Positions 11,073-23,800 of a stretch of 64,000 bases of DNA are shown here, piece by piece. The notes under the pieces were generated by a model, which was not told the origin of the DNA, did no database searches, and saw nothing but the letters and a program-made list of their open reading frames with translations. The stretch lies in contig NC_058064.1 of NCBI RefSeq assembly GCF_020085105.1, forward strand, positions 19,569,323-19,633,322. The letters are read 5' to 3'. Made by a program: the position numbers and the translations under genes. The DNA is from Siniperca chuatsi. Taxonomy: Eukaryota > Chordata > Actinopteri > Centrarchiformes > Sinipercidae. Within the stretch, counting starts at the first letter, position 1; the number at the start of each line of letters is the position of its first letter.

Positions 11073-13333
11073 CATTCTTCAGACAACTCTGCAGAACCTC
11101 ATGCTTGTGCTGCTCACTGAGATTACCTGATTAAATAAATTACTGTTTGAATCCAAATGTAAAAGGATAAGACTGGTTAAAGCAACTTTGAATATAGCAT
11201 GATTTTTGTTTCCACTCATGGTAGTTCCAAAACCCATATAAAGTTGCCCTGCTGGGACATTTCTGTAGGTTTTCATATAAACATAATTCATCAGAATTTA
11301 TGGATCCATCATTTTCTGCATTACAGGCTAATGGTGGTGGTGGTGTAATGGTGTGGGAAATACATTAAGACCCAACGGCATAGGTTTGGTCGTAGCCTTT
11401 GGGAGGGCACATCGGAATTATCTAATATGACTTCACTCCAAAGATAATGCAAACAAGTTAAAATTTTGTCCTCCCAAAATATAGGTAAGGACCTGTCCCA
11501 TCCATATGCAAAACTACGCCCTTGTTAAGACCCTTAAGCCTAAACGAGCCTCATTTGATTGCCACAGTGTACTAAAGCTTGCCTTGACCAGAGCAAATGT
11601 GGGAAAACAAGTTTTTAAAGCCTGAAAGATCAGGAGCTGGTGAAGTAAACATGGAGTCATTGGTATTGATTAGTCCTATCAGCAGATATAGTGCAGCCAT
11701 TTTGTGCTGTGAGACAGTAAAAATTCCACTAAATGCCTTTTTAATATATAATCTTTTGACAGTCCCAGTGCATATGTTTAGCTTAATGCCCCATCAATTT
11801 CCTTTGGGATGCTACATAGGCTAACATTCATAACTTTCAGACTCTGGCATTCTGCCAAAGTGGTGTGTACGCATCCAACAACTCCACAACAACCTGAACC
11901 TGAACTCTGACGTCCTGATGACGTGAAATGGCACACACCACCGCCTCTGATGCATTCAGTGCCAGCTCCCAGCGTCAAAAAACCCTTCATCAGATTCCAA
12001 GAGGGGTCAAGGGGAGTGATACTTAAAATTCCCTCTCTCTCCCACATGCACATGCACACACACAGAGCTACCTGTGACCTTAAGCCTAGATTGCTAGACG
12101 GATGTTTAAACCAGTATGACTATGACGCAGAATGTAAATATCATCTCCCACTCAAAATGTACATATAATTTGTAGCTCTGTGCACATGCCAGTCATAGCA
12201 TTGCATAAAGAGAATTCAGCATATTTGATAAGGAATTACATTTAGGTAAATGAATCGTCTTTTCAGGCAAGACAGCAAAATACTGAAATAAATCGTAGCC
12301 TGAGATTTAAGACCATAATCTGTGATGTCAGACAGAAAGAATTTCTTGAACTGACAAAAAAGTAGCAGGGTGACTGTACAGACTCCCACAGTGTTTGCTT
12401 GACTTTGAAAGGTATTTCCTAATTAAAATTCAAATTAACTGTACTCAACCACAAAATATTGCATACGCTAGCAATTGCACACAATAAGGTACAAGACAGC
12501 AAGAAATAATTCCTCAAATATCTCTCTAGTGATGATGAATGGGACACTGATTGTCACACAGTGTTTGACAATTTACATCAATACAATGATTTCATAAAAA
12601 AACTAGCTACTGAAAAATGTTACATCACCAAAACAGGTTCAATAATAGTAATAATGGTCAACTTTATTTATATAATAGTTTAAAACACTTAAAAGTAAAA
12701 CATAACATTGTCTCTGATTCACCAGCAATATTATTAGATTAGACTGCTATAGAAGTGTGTGTGGGCAAAAATTAAGTAAACCATTTTACAGAGAATTAAA
12801 TGCTCAGAACTCCCAAATGAATAACCAGTAAAATATATAAATCAACAAACAAACTGTGAAATTCTTATGAACAAATATCCACAGCAAAAACTCAGATATA
12901 CAATCCAGTGTGGGTTAAAATTAAATTATCATTATGAAAAGAAAAAAACTTATACACCAAAATATAAGTATAATAAAGTATAATAAATAATTAAATATGG
13001 AATCATAGAATGAATTATTAAAACCAAACTAAGTGTTATTTTATTCTCATTGGTTTTATTGGAATAGTTTTGATTAGATTTTTACCAATTGAAAAGTTTT
13101 TTCAATTTCGGGCATACAGTGGCATTTTTGCTGTTTGCTCTTTAATTTAACTATGTCACTGACGTGTTTTGTCTGATTGACAATCACAATACCTCATCCC
13201 CTGAGCAACGGCTACTGCTACTCAATTGCTGAAATTTTCTGATAAGTCCATTAAAACCTTAAAAGTAAGAATAATAGAATAACTTTTTTTGTGTATTCAT
13301 CCATATTGTATGTTAATATTTTCACTATGTATT
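11073..13333. other. Gene-less AT-rich stretch
   Basis: No exon-like frame, RNA gene or repeat that I can name. It becomes increasingly A/T-rich after 12200. Confidence 0.5.
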
Positions 13334-13341
13334 ACACACAA

Positions 13342-13382
<41 letters not shown>
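13334..13382. repeat. (CA)n(TA)n compound microsatellite
   Basis: A CA run followed directly by a TA run. Confidence 0.95.
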
Positions 13383-13689
13383 CTTCTACTACATTTTAAT
13401 TTTCATGCAAATTAAGTAAAAACAACATTTTTAATTCTTTGAAACAGTGTACTAACCCTTGGAAGACAAATGTACTCATTGCATTTGAAGAGTCTTACAG
13501 TCATCAAATTTACAGTTTACAAGAATTCAGTGTTTACTTGAGAACTTAAACTACAAATTGTTGTTTCTCTGCAGTAAAGAGAAACATAAAAAATACAAAA
13601 AACAAATCAAAACACAAAAACCACCAGAATCTGAACAAAACAGGAAGGTGATCTAATGTCATTTACATGACAGTGACTCCTGTTATGAT

Positions 13690-14735
13690 CAGTCTAATCA
13701 GCGTGATTGATGGAACAAATGATTCGGAGAGTGGAGTTTTAACCACCACTATTATGAGAGTTATTAAAATATGAGCAGAGTTTCTAAGTGAAGTTACAGC
13801 CAGTAAAGGAGTAAATGAGAGCTGCAGCATCTACGTCATAAAGGGAGACCAGACTCTCCTCATAATCCACAAACCCCCCCCCACCTTCTGAGGCTTGGAC
13901 TTCAGAGAGAGGCAGACTGATGATCCAGCAACTTCGTAGCCTTTTTCATTCAAGCATACAGACCAACAGCCATTCTTAGGGATCCATGTGATGAGCCCTT
14001 TTCTGTCGATAGACTCTCTGGCCACTCCTAAAGCCCAGGAAGTCTTCCCTATAATTTGAACTTCATAGTAAAATCTTCCTGAAGAGAAACTCTGCTTTCC
14101 TAGGGCAGAATAACAAGGACATCTCTTTGGGCTGTCTGGAGGATTCTGCTTCATATCACAACGACTGACGTCTTTCCCATTATCAGACATGAGGAGTTTA
14201 TATGCTGTCTGAGTATCAAGAGTCACATCCACTGCATACTGCTGGACCCTCTTCAGCTCAACATCAACACACAGCCTCTTCATCTCTTTAGTGATGGTCT
14301 CCTCCAGCTGAGCCACAGCGTGTGATCTGACTCATTGCAAAACTGACTGTGAATTTCTGGTGAAGCTCCTGGTGAGTTTCTCAGTAGGAGGTCAGACACA
14401 CGAGGCAGGACTTTAGGGCCTTCAATGTGGTTTCAGTGCGGACGTCACAGAGAACTTGTGTTGGCATGTTCTTCCTCTGAGCTGCTGTTATTCTTTTGAA
14501 CTGACTGCCTGAAATGAGCAGCAATCTCAAAAATAAAAGTGCTGACCCGCAGTTCAGGTCTTCTGTCAAAAAGCTCTTCACACATGGGACATTGACACTG
14601 GACATTAACATTCCAGTGTTCTGTGATGCAGTTCTTGCAGAAGTTGAGTCCACATGGTATGGTCACTGGATCAGTGAACACATCCAGGCAGATGGAGCAC
14701 AGAAAGGAGACTGCTGGCTGCTGCCATGTCTAAGA
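13690..14735 (-). pseudogene. TRIM-family (RING + PRY/SPRY) pseudogene
   Basis: On the minus strand: ATG at about 14727 reads MAAASSLL, then the frame breaks. The RING follows ([16 protein letters not shown] to [17 protein letters not shown], about 14700-14550), with the usual His of the C-G-H-N-F-C motif replaced by Leu (CGLNFC). After a frameshift comes a B-box remnant ([17 protein letters not shown], then a stop in SY*ETH). B-box 2 and the coiled coil are missing. The sequence resumes with VAQLEETITKEMKRL and a PRY/SPRY domain (RVQQYAVDVTLDTQTAYKLL, GKQSFSSGRFYYEVQ, LGVARESIDRKG, SVCLSLKSKPQKVG). A long C tract on the plus strand (13872-13881) breaks the frame again. The next frame continues FVDYEESLVSLYDVDAAALIYSF and ends in a premature stop. 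It resembles the expanded fish TRIM genes (E3 ligase family). It cannot encode a full protein. Confidence 0.85.
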
Positions 14736-14739
14736 ACAA

Positions 14740-15730
14740 AAGTGAAAGTGTGAAATAAACTTGTCTTGACTGCAGCGGTGCTGTTGCTCTGACTTTCATT
14801 TACTGCAAAGCAAACTGTGAAACACATCTCTCTTCCCAGTTTTGATCCACCTCTTCATGCAGGTGAACGGATTTCGTTTTATATTGAAATTAAAACTTAT
14901 TTTCACCTGAGACGTCAGATTTGATTTAACAGTCATGTCTTGTGGTTAGATATCCGATCACATCTTGAACTGCAGTTCTGAGAGGAGTATGTCACTTAAT
15001 ATAACTATTAAATTAGCAACAGAATGAAAGTATCACAGTCTTTAAAAAATCAGGTGACATTGTCATGCAGTAAGTCAAAACTGATTTGAAAAGCTTTTAA
15101 CCAAACATAATATAACTCTGACAATTTTATTTTGATTACAGATTGGATGTTCACTGCGATAGATTTTGCAGTTCAAGCAAGTTCCAAGGCTGCTTTTTAA
15201 ATTAAATACTGTACGATGAATGAAAGGAAACCAACAGCTGCCTGGAAAGCAGGAAAAAGACATTAAAAAATGTCAAACACTACAGCATGGTTTGCAAAAG
15301 CAGTTATCGGGCATGTAAAGCATTCATTTGTAGTTGTAACTGCAAAATCACAGGTACAGTAAGAAGAAATCCATTTTTTTTTTTTTCAAATTGGTACTTA
15401 TATTGTATGTTGTCCTCAGTTAGTAGGAATTATGACAGAGTGTGTGTGCACTTGTGTGAATTGCTGATATCGTCCAGACAGAAGAACAGAGGAGCTGCAA
15501 CTCAACAGCAAACTGAACTTTTCTGTGGCACTATCATGCCCTCTGGTGTCCGGGTTGGAGGCTCTCAGCTGTGGGGAATATACATGCTTCATTGTGCTCA
15601 AACTGTTGATGACCTGAAGAATAAAAACTCTTTTCAGTCTTTGATATCTAATGTTCAGCAATTTTGACATTATATACAAGAAAACATCTGACAAGCTTTC
15701 CCCATATACTCTTATTTGTTCCTATAGTCC
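14740..15730. other. Gene-less stretch between TRIM remnants
   Basis: No recognised features. The frames at 15287-15667 and 15416-15694 overlap antiparallel and have no coding character. Confidence 0.5.
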
Positions 15731-15734
15731 AGTC

Positions 15735-16020
15735 AGCCTTCTGTTTAACCTGAAGCTCACAGTAAAATCGTCCTGAAGAGCAAAACAAGGAAAACATCTC
15801 TCCGGCTTGTTTGGGAGATTGTTCTTTACAACATCATATTTTACTTGTTTCCCATCATCAGACAGAATCAGATGGGAATTAGCAGTTTCAGGATCAAGAG
15901 TCACATTCACTGCAAACTGCTGGACACTCTTAGCTTCAATCAGCTTCATCTCTTTACTGAGGAAGCCATAGCTCCTCCAGCTGAGCCACAGTGCCCTCAT
16001 ATCATGGGTCAACTCTGACC
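15735..16020 (-). pseudogene. TRIM PRY-domain remnant
   Basis: On the minus strand this reads LSKEMKLIEAKSVQQFAVNV, TLDPETANSHLILSDDGKQV and KNNLPNKPERC. A frameshift leads to SSGRFYCELQVKQKADWTIG and then decay. This is the linker and PRY start of the same TRIM type as the copy at 13.69-14.74 kb. The two differ clearly in sequence (for example VTLDPETANS against VTLDTQTAYK), so they are separate old copies. No RING or coiled coil is seen upstream. Confidence 0.75.
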
Positions 16021-16364
16021 TCTCCTTGCTGGGTCCATCAGGGTTCAGGGATGGAAAGTGTCCTGCAATGATTATAGTGGCATAAATTTGGAACAATATG
16101 AATTACAATGCAAAAGACTTTTCCTCAAAAGTGTGGAGGTGGCCTCTACCCTCCCTGAAAAGTAGGAAGAAAATGTTCACTTTTGCCATCACAGTTTTAA
16201 CATTTGTATTTACTTTTATTTTTCCAAATAAATGTTTCAAATAGTAATAAGGTGAATCATTATGATTGCCTGACTGCTGAGTGTGGCTGCCTGCTGCTAT
16301 GCAGAGGACATACATTATTTCCCCAAGGGAACTGATACAGAATTAAAAAAAATAAATTAATGAA

Positions 16365-16660
16365 TTAAAGCTGCATTAATCAGTTTTCGGACACTAGGGG
16401 GCATAAGAACATCAAAACTGTAGCTGACAGATACACAGCCCCCAGCTTATTGAATTCTTATTTAAGTATTAGCAAACGGTTGTCTTTTTTACACATCCAA
16501 CAGACATAACGCTGCATTAGCATTCATTTTGTGTTTCTGGTCACCTGACGTTAGTTCAATATTCACTCTCCATGGTTTGGTCTCCACCAACTTCTGAGAA
16601 GTATATCTGGGTTTTAGCTTGCTAGATACTCTACTGTGTCTTCACCAGCTTGTCGCTACC
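16365..16660. repeat. Dispersed fish repeat (family also at 34.07-34.28 kb)
   Basis: Shares the order GACACTAGGGGGCATAAGAA, then TTCACCAGCTTGTCGCTACC, TTTGTTTGTGTTGGGCAGG with 34083-34270 (GGCCACTTGGGGGCAGCAGA, then TTCACCAGCTAGCTGCTAAC, GTGCTGAGCAGG). Class unknown. Confidence 0.5.
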
Positions 16661-16844
16661 TTTGTTTGTGTTGGGCAGGCAGTAAAACTTTTTTTGCAGG
16701 AAAGGGCTTCTTGAGCACTGAGACTGAGGTCAAGCTAAATGAGGCTAAAAAAGCTCCACAGAGCTGCAGTTTTGTGATAAGGCATATATGAGTCAAGTTT
16801 TTATGTTTAAGACTAAGACCAAAGACAATTTTCCTGCCTCGGCT

Positions 16845-16878
16845 GGACAATAAAGTTTATTCTATTCTATTCTAGAGT
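16845..16878. repeat. LINE-like (TTCTA)n tail
   Basis: CAATAAAGTTTATTCTATTCTATTCTAGAG looks like the 3' tail of a non-LTR element: a polyadenylation-like signal followed by a pentanucleotide repeat. The body of the element is not recognisable. Confidence 0.4.
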
Positions 16879-16914
16879 CTACAGCCATGGCAGCTCTGTG
16901 AGGCTATACTACAG

Positions 16915-17260
16915 AAGGGCTTTGAACTAAATGCTAACGCTAGCATGGCAACATGCTCACAATGCTAACATGCAGGCATACTGTTTACCATGTTCAACAT
17001 CTTAGTTTAGCGTGTTAGTACGCTTACACTGCTTAATTAGTAAACATGCTGCAGCTGCAGCTGAGGCTGATGGGAAAGTCATTTTGACCTGGTGATGGCG
17101 CTAGAGAAAACGATCACCAAAATGATTACACTTCATCCTGAGGGGAACATGAATGTTTGTACCGAATGACCAATCTATCCAATAGTTGTTGAGCTATTTC
17201 ACTCAAAACTACAAATGCCAACATCATGGTGGCACTAGAGGAAAAGCCAGAGGATCACTG
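16915..17260. repeat. Dispersed repeat (ATGCTAAC / CATCCTGAGGGGAACATGAA type)
   Basis: Contains repeated ATGCTAAC motifs, then TTTGACCTGGTGATGGCGCTAG, CATCCTGAGGGGAACATGAA and TTGTTGAGCTATTTCACTCA. I know this arrangement as a frequent teleost interspersed repeat. Class not assigned. Confidence 0.55.
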
Positions 17261-17840
17261 GAACTCAGAATATGACTTTTTTTGTTTATTTAGTTTTTGC
17301 AGTTATCACACACTTTTAATGATCATTATAGTAACTATCAGTAATACATACTTGGTAACACAACACTGTCAGGTATTCTGTTTACTTCAAGATGCCAATG
17401 GCATATTTGAAGCAGTACCAGTAAGTACCAGCAAAGATGAGACAATGTAAACGTTGGAGCTCTGAAAATTTGTTTCAGGCTAGCAAACACATTTTTCTCA
17501 CAATTTACAAAGACACAAAAAAAGTCATGTCTCTGTTCTGAGTTTCTCACGTTCACTTTGAACACATTCCTACAAGTAATAGGAATAGTAATATCTTTAC
17601 ATTGCTGTTGACAACAGATTCACATTTTGTGTATTTAGCATATATACTGTAGAGCACCCACTCTGCCAACACTGTTTCTCACACAGTGTTCTACCAACAA
17701 TGTTTAATTTTCAAGAACATTCCTCAGTATTAAATTTACTATACGTTTCCTTTTACACCTTCCACCAATGTTCAAGTAAGTCCTAAACTTCACACGCTTC
17801 ATGTCCCCCTGTGGCTCAGACATGGTATGTTCCACAGACC
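17261..17840. other. 3' flank of glt8d2
   Basis: Downstream of the glt8d2 stop (minus strand). It may hold the 3' UTR, but I see no clear AATAAA on the minus strand close to the stop. Confidence 0.35.
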
Positions 17841-20800
17841 TCAGCTGTAGCTCTCAGGTCGTACCAAGGAGAACCTTCCAGAGGGGTCTGGGATAAACCA
17901 CCTCTCCCACAGATCCAAGTGAACAGCAGGGTAATTCCACGGTTTAAACGGGCCGTTCCAGTGCAGCAGGCGCGCCTCCTGTAGGAAGCTCTCGGAATAG
18001 CGGGCATCAGGACTCCAGCCTGGGCACACACGAAAGCTTTTTCAAATTGAGGGTAGGGCTACAATATTTTAGGTTTCTTTATGTCTGTATGTCACAGCGT
18101 TAATGATTCCACTTTACATCACTTGCCATTACTTGCCATTATTACTGTAATTGAAATGTATTATTAGTCTATTTTTAATGTTAGTTACTATTTTATTTTC
18201 CTTAAATTGTTTGTAATGTATCATTATTAGTTTACCACTGAGACTGGTGTGTTGTATGTAGCATAAGTGCCCTCCTCTGTATCGTGTCCACATAGTAGGT
18301 TGATTGGTAATAAGCTCCATTAACTTTTCTCAGCATTTTCTATACTTTGTATGCTAAAATGAGCTTCCAATTACCACAGCAAACGCTTTTGTGACGATGT
18401 TGGTTGTGAGTCATTTGTTGAGCTCAATATGTTATCAGTGACTTTGGTAGCTTGATTGTAGCTTCATAAAAAATCTCCATGGTGTAACTTGCTAACTTGT
18501 TAACCAGTAGCATTTACCAGTTTATTCTGTTACCAGAATAAACGGCTGATTGGAGCCAAACGTTTGTGCCTCATTCATCCCACAACGCAAGAGAGAGTAC
18601 ACAACTGTACATCAAGCTCGATATATCAAAGACTGCAGTTCAGATTTTGGGGAGTAATGTGCCTCATTTCTCCATGATGGCATTTTAAAATGAGGGGGTA
18701 CGATTTAGTTACTTGTTACTGACTGGCAAACTTGAGGGACACCAGTTTAGTTGCAGTTTCACTTTAGTTTAGATTCGTTTTTCAGTGCAAGTTTGGTAAT
18801 TAAAGATACATTAAGAAGACTTTTGATAAAATAGCACCGCATTCCTAATTATGTACACGTACAAAGCCAACAGTTGTCTCATTTGATGTATGTCTTCTTT
18901 TCACAAAAGGATGAAATTGTTTTATTGTCACCTCAGATACCATTATGCCATTTTGGAACTAAAACTGAAATTATTCTGTATGAGAACAGGAGTGATGATC
19001 CTACCCAGGTGTCTGACGTGCCACAGTGGGTCCAATGTTGTGTATTTGTCATGAAACACTATTAGCATGGGTGGAGTTGCCACACCGCCCGCCATGGCAC
19101 TGCTGTATATGTTCTGTCTGGTGGAGAGGAGGAAGAGGGTTTCTGATCAGGCAGATGCGTTTACTGCTCCACAACCCTACTTAAAAAAATATCAATATAA
19201 AAATGTATATTTATGTTACAGCCTACATACATGAAATGCAGTTCAAAGTGCAGCCAAAGAACAGCCAACATACAATAAGATGAAAAACAGAAAAATGTAA
19301 ATAATATAATAATATAAATAACATTACAATAAATTAATGAAAGGATTAACTGGTACATGATAAAAATAAAAGGTGGTGCAAACTATAGGCTAGGTTGGTA
19401 TGTAGGGGCAAATTTCCTTTTGGGTGTGGTTGTGATTATGTCACAAGCCAGCACACAGAACCTGAAGGCAAGTGGATACCCACAAACTCTGCAGTATAGG
19501 CCGCTAATACGTGACAGGGTTTCCAGACTTTGAAATCAATTAAAAGATACATAAAAGCTACAGAGAGCCAGTCCAGTGAAGCTAAACCTGGAGCGACATG
19601 CTCTCTTTTCATTGTTTTTCCTCACACTTAGCAGGAATGTGACTGTCTTGAAATGTGACTGTTGGTTTTGGTCTTAAAAGAGAATAGACACTGTTGTCTG
19701 CTAGATTCATGTTGGTTACAATGGACTCCAATGGTAACAAGTTTTCATGGTAAAAACGTTATGTTTGTGAGAATATGTACATCTCTTTTAGCTGATGTCA
19801 AAGCGAAACCGTTTAAATCTTTGTTTAGGTGAAAAAATGTTAATCATATCATATTTAATAGCAGACAGACACAAAGGCAGGGAGCATAAGCCACTAGAGA
19901 TTTTTGCATGAACAAAAATGTATAATCGTGTATCATCAGCATAGCTGTTGCGATTAACATAATGTTGTCAGATGAAATTACCACAGGGAAGTGTCATCTT
20001 TGAGCTGGCAAAATGCCACATGAGGGTTTCCAGAAACTGCTGGTCGCTGAGCCTACCTGAAATTCTCCTCCATCCATTTCTCCAGCTGTTTGGTGATCTT
20101 CTGTTTCTTCCATTCGCTGATATCTGCCACAAACACTCCAGGGTTGAAAGAGCAGTCTCTGGGGTGGATGCCCAGATCTTTAACTTCCTGTTTCCTAAAG
20201 TCCAGGAAGCCCATGTAGGTTGTCTAAGGGAAGAGCTCAGAGGAGAGGATGCCATATTTCAATTACCAAACTGGAGTCTTTTAAAAGTTTACTATCAAGA
20301 GTCAACTAAGAAAATGACTCTCCAGGAATATTCTATTCAGTATCAATTCCACTAATGGTCCAAAGTGAAGACCCTGTAATTATGAGTTTACAACAAATGG
20401 CATTAATTATAAAGTTTACATGAAAGGACAAGTAGAATGATGCAATACAGAAAATACAGATGCATATGTACTGCACAGTTCTATTTACTGACGCAAGGCA
20501 AAAAGCGGACTAATCCACATTCATTTTTGCAGAAGATCCATTACTGTGTTTCCTCCAGGTCTGATTTTCAGACAGATACCCTGCTCATGTGTTTCCACTT
20601 CCCCTTGTCAACCCTGCAGTATTTAAGCCCATTTCAACTCACTCCTTGCCAGATTGTCAAAGTTGTTATTGTTGCTTTCGAGCCACCTGTACTTGCAACC
20701 GACCAACAACCTTAACCCTGGAACTTGTACCTATACCTCCCTGCCTGCCTGTAAGTCTCTGTATGTTCACTTTTGTCAATAAATCACTGAACTCTTCCTG

Positions 20801-23800
20801 CCTGCCTTTGTTGCCGGAATTCACCGGCCATGACAAAAAGACAAATCCACCTGCATGCCGATGCTGCGCACCATCTCATGTGTGGAGGGCAGGTCGCAGT
20901 CAGTGGCGAAAGCAGCAGCATGGCCTGTTTTCAGTTTGATATTAAACAGATCCTTGATGTCACCTGAAAAGCATGAAAAGCCTTTAAGTGGTACAGTATA
21001 TACACACACTCTGTACCTATTACATCACTATAGCCCTCTGTATGAAACATTAGATTTGCATTATTATAACATTAGATATTGTTTATTTCATCTTTTTCAA
21101 TAAAAAAGGTTCACTGCACAAAGACATAATTAATCCCAAATCAATGTATCAGAAAAAACCCTTGAAAACAATGTGTGGATTTGATGTTTATGGATGTGTG
21201 AGAAATTCTCAGTCGGACTGCACACCTCCACTAAGACTGCATAATCCTATACATTTGTTATTTTAAAAATAGAAAAGGTTCAGAAGTTTTCAAAATTTGG
21301 GTTGGCTGTGGTATGGGGGGTGGAGGGGGCCGTCCATTATCTGTAGGGTTGATGGTTTGATCCCCAGCTCCTCTTGTCCACCTGTTCTTGAGAAGGACAC
21401 TAAACCTCAAAATGCTCCCGATGAGCAGGCAACACTATTATATTTTAAATGATTACTTATGTCACTATATAACATACTATATAACATACTATATTATTAT
21501 TGTGCTTTTATATTATTACATTATATGCTATATCATATCTTTGATTTCTATTATTTATACTTAGTGTTGTATTATTACTTTATAGTATGTGAATATTACA
21601 TATACTGCACATATATTCTATATAACATTGTATATTTTACTATATTACTATGTATATTGTACTTATTATTCATACCTGTATCATACCTCATACCTGTATT
21701 ATACTACTTTATATAGTTCACACATCACGGCTGCTGGAGTTGCACTATCGCACTGTTTTCTTACGTCGCAGCCTGTCTCTGTGCTGCTGTAACATGTGAT
21801 CAATAAAGTCTGATCTAATAAGTTTTCACCAAATGTCATTTAAACTGGTTTTTAAAATAGTCTGCTACAGACAAACAACAGGACAGAAGACCTACTTGGC
21901 AGAAGTTATTATCATTACAGGTAATCTATATCTAATCTAATCCAATCTATATGGTGGCCTGTTTTATTATTTCCACCAGACGTAAGCCTGGGATCATGCG
22001 TCGTGTGTGTGTGTATCTGTCTGCAGCTAATCTTGCATACTACTGGACCTATCAGCCTAATACTTTTTGTGCTGCATTAAATATAGATGTTATTGTGCAA
22101 TATGTTACAGGAAAATCCTACATATAAAATATTTTTGCTGACACAAAATATGAATGTACGTTTTTGGTGCAGGTTAGTCCCAGTGTCCTCTGTGGCCTCA
22201 TGTGTTTTAACTTCATGGTTGGTATTTATGTAACATTTCACGAGTTACAATGTGATGTGATAGGAGAGTGATATTCATTAAATTAGTTTATTACTTCTAT
22301 TACATTATTACTTCATCAGTTGGAAATGTTGTCATACTTCTAGTGTACCGCCATCTTTCTCAATTATTCTCCTCTCTTCTTATCCCACTAATGTGCCGAT
22401 CACATAGTTTAGCTGAAACTGAGACTTCAAAGTGAATGAAGCACTTTCTGGAGCACCAGTGACGTTTGAAGCGTCGGACGCCATCAGACACACAAATGTG
22501 TTTGGGGTTAATCAGTGAAAAAGGCACAGTTTTATCAATTGGCAAACCTTAAAGCATACCATTTCATCTTTAGGATACATGGTATGAAATTTTTTTACAT
22601 GGATTCCTTCCTACCTTGACCATATACATACCCTGCACAATGACATCATCATCTAAGTATATCACCCTCTTGTGGTTGACGTCGAGCAGAGGTAAGTAAA
22701 AGCGCACAAAGTTGAGCTGCAAAACAAAAGCAAAGTTATTTCACCTCTTTGAAACAGTAACTCTACATTTAGACTGTGGAGTAGCACACTTTAGAGCTGG
22801 GTCTGTGCATGTAAAAGGTATGTATCGATGCATGAACAAAAGCAAACAAAGAACTCACTGGATGTAAGAGATCAGGTCGAGAGGAATCTGGCTTCACCTT
22901 TCCTCTTAGAACCATGGGATTAAATTCCAATATCTTATATTTGATGCCTTTCAGTTTAGTCTTCTCTATGTACTGTCTGGGAAGATGCAAATAAAGTATG
23001 ATTAGGTAAATAAACATCCTCATGATAGGCAATAATACTGGGATGTCAGGCGGCCCAAAAAACCCACCCACATCTCCCCTCCATATTTGGAACAATTACA
23101 GATTCAGTACATTTATTGGCATCAAGGAGGCAAAGCGGAGACATCAGCAGAGACTGGAGGGAGACCTCAACTCCAACAACACCAGAGATATGTGGCAGGC
23201 AATCACAAACATCACAGGGTACAAAAGCAGGAGCGCCCCCCCATCACGTGTGAGGCCACGTTACCAGATGAGCTAAACACATTTATGCTCGCTTTGATCT
23301 CCCAACAAAGAGTCATCTGTAAAGTCTACTCCACCTCCAGAGGACCGGCCACTGTCAGTATCCACAGCTGATGTGAGAAGAATCCTGCTGAGAGTGATTA
23401 TGAGTAAAGTTGCTGGGCCTCATAACATCCCTGGTTGTGTAGCCAACCAGCTAGTGTTGGTTCCCACCTGACAGCCACCGCCATCCCTGTACTAAAAAGG
23501 TCTGCAGTGACTAGTCTAAACTACCCTGTGGCTCTCACCCCCATTCTGATGAAGTGCTTTGAGAAACTGCTTCTCCAGCACATAAAGAACAACATCCCAG
23601 CCAGCCTGGACCCTCACCAGTTTGCTTTCAGAACCAACAGATCCACAGAGGATGTCATCTCCCCTGCCCTCCACTCAGTCTTCACCCACTTTGAGAACAC
23701 CACCACCTACATCAGGATGCTGTTTGTTGATTTCAGCTCAGCATTCAACACAACCTCCTCCATGAAACTGATTAGCAAACTTAACACTTGAGTACCACAA

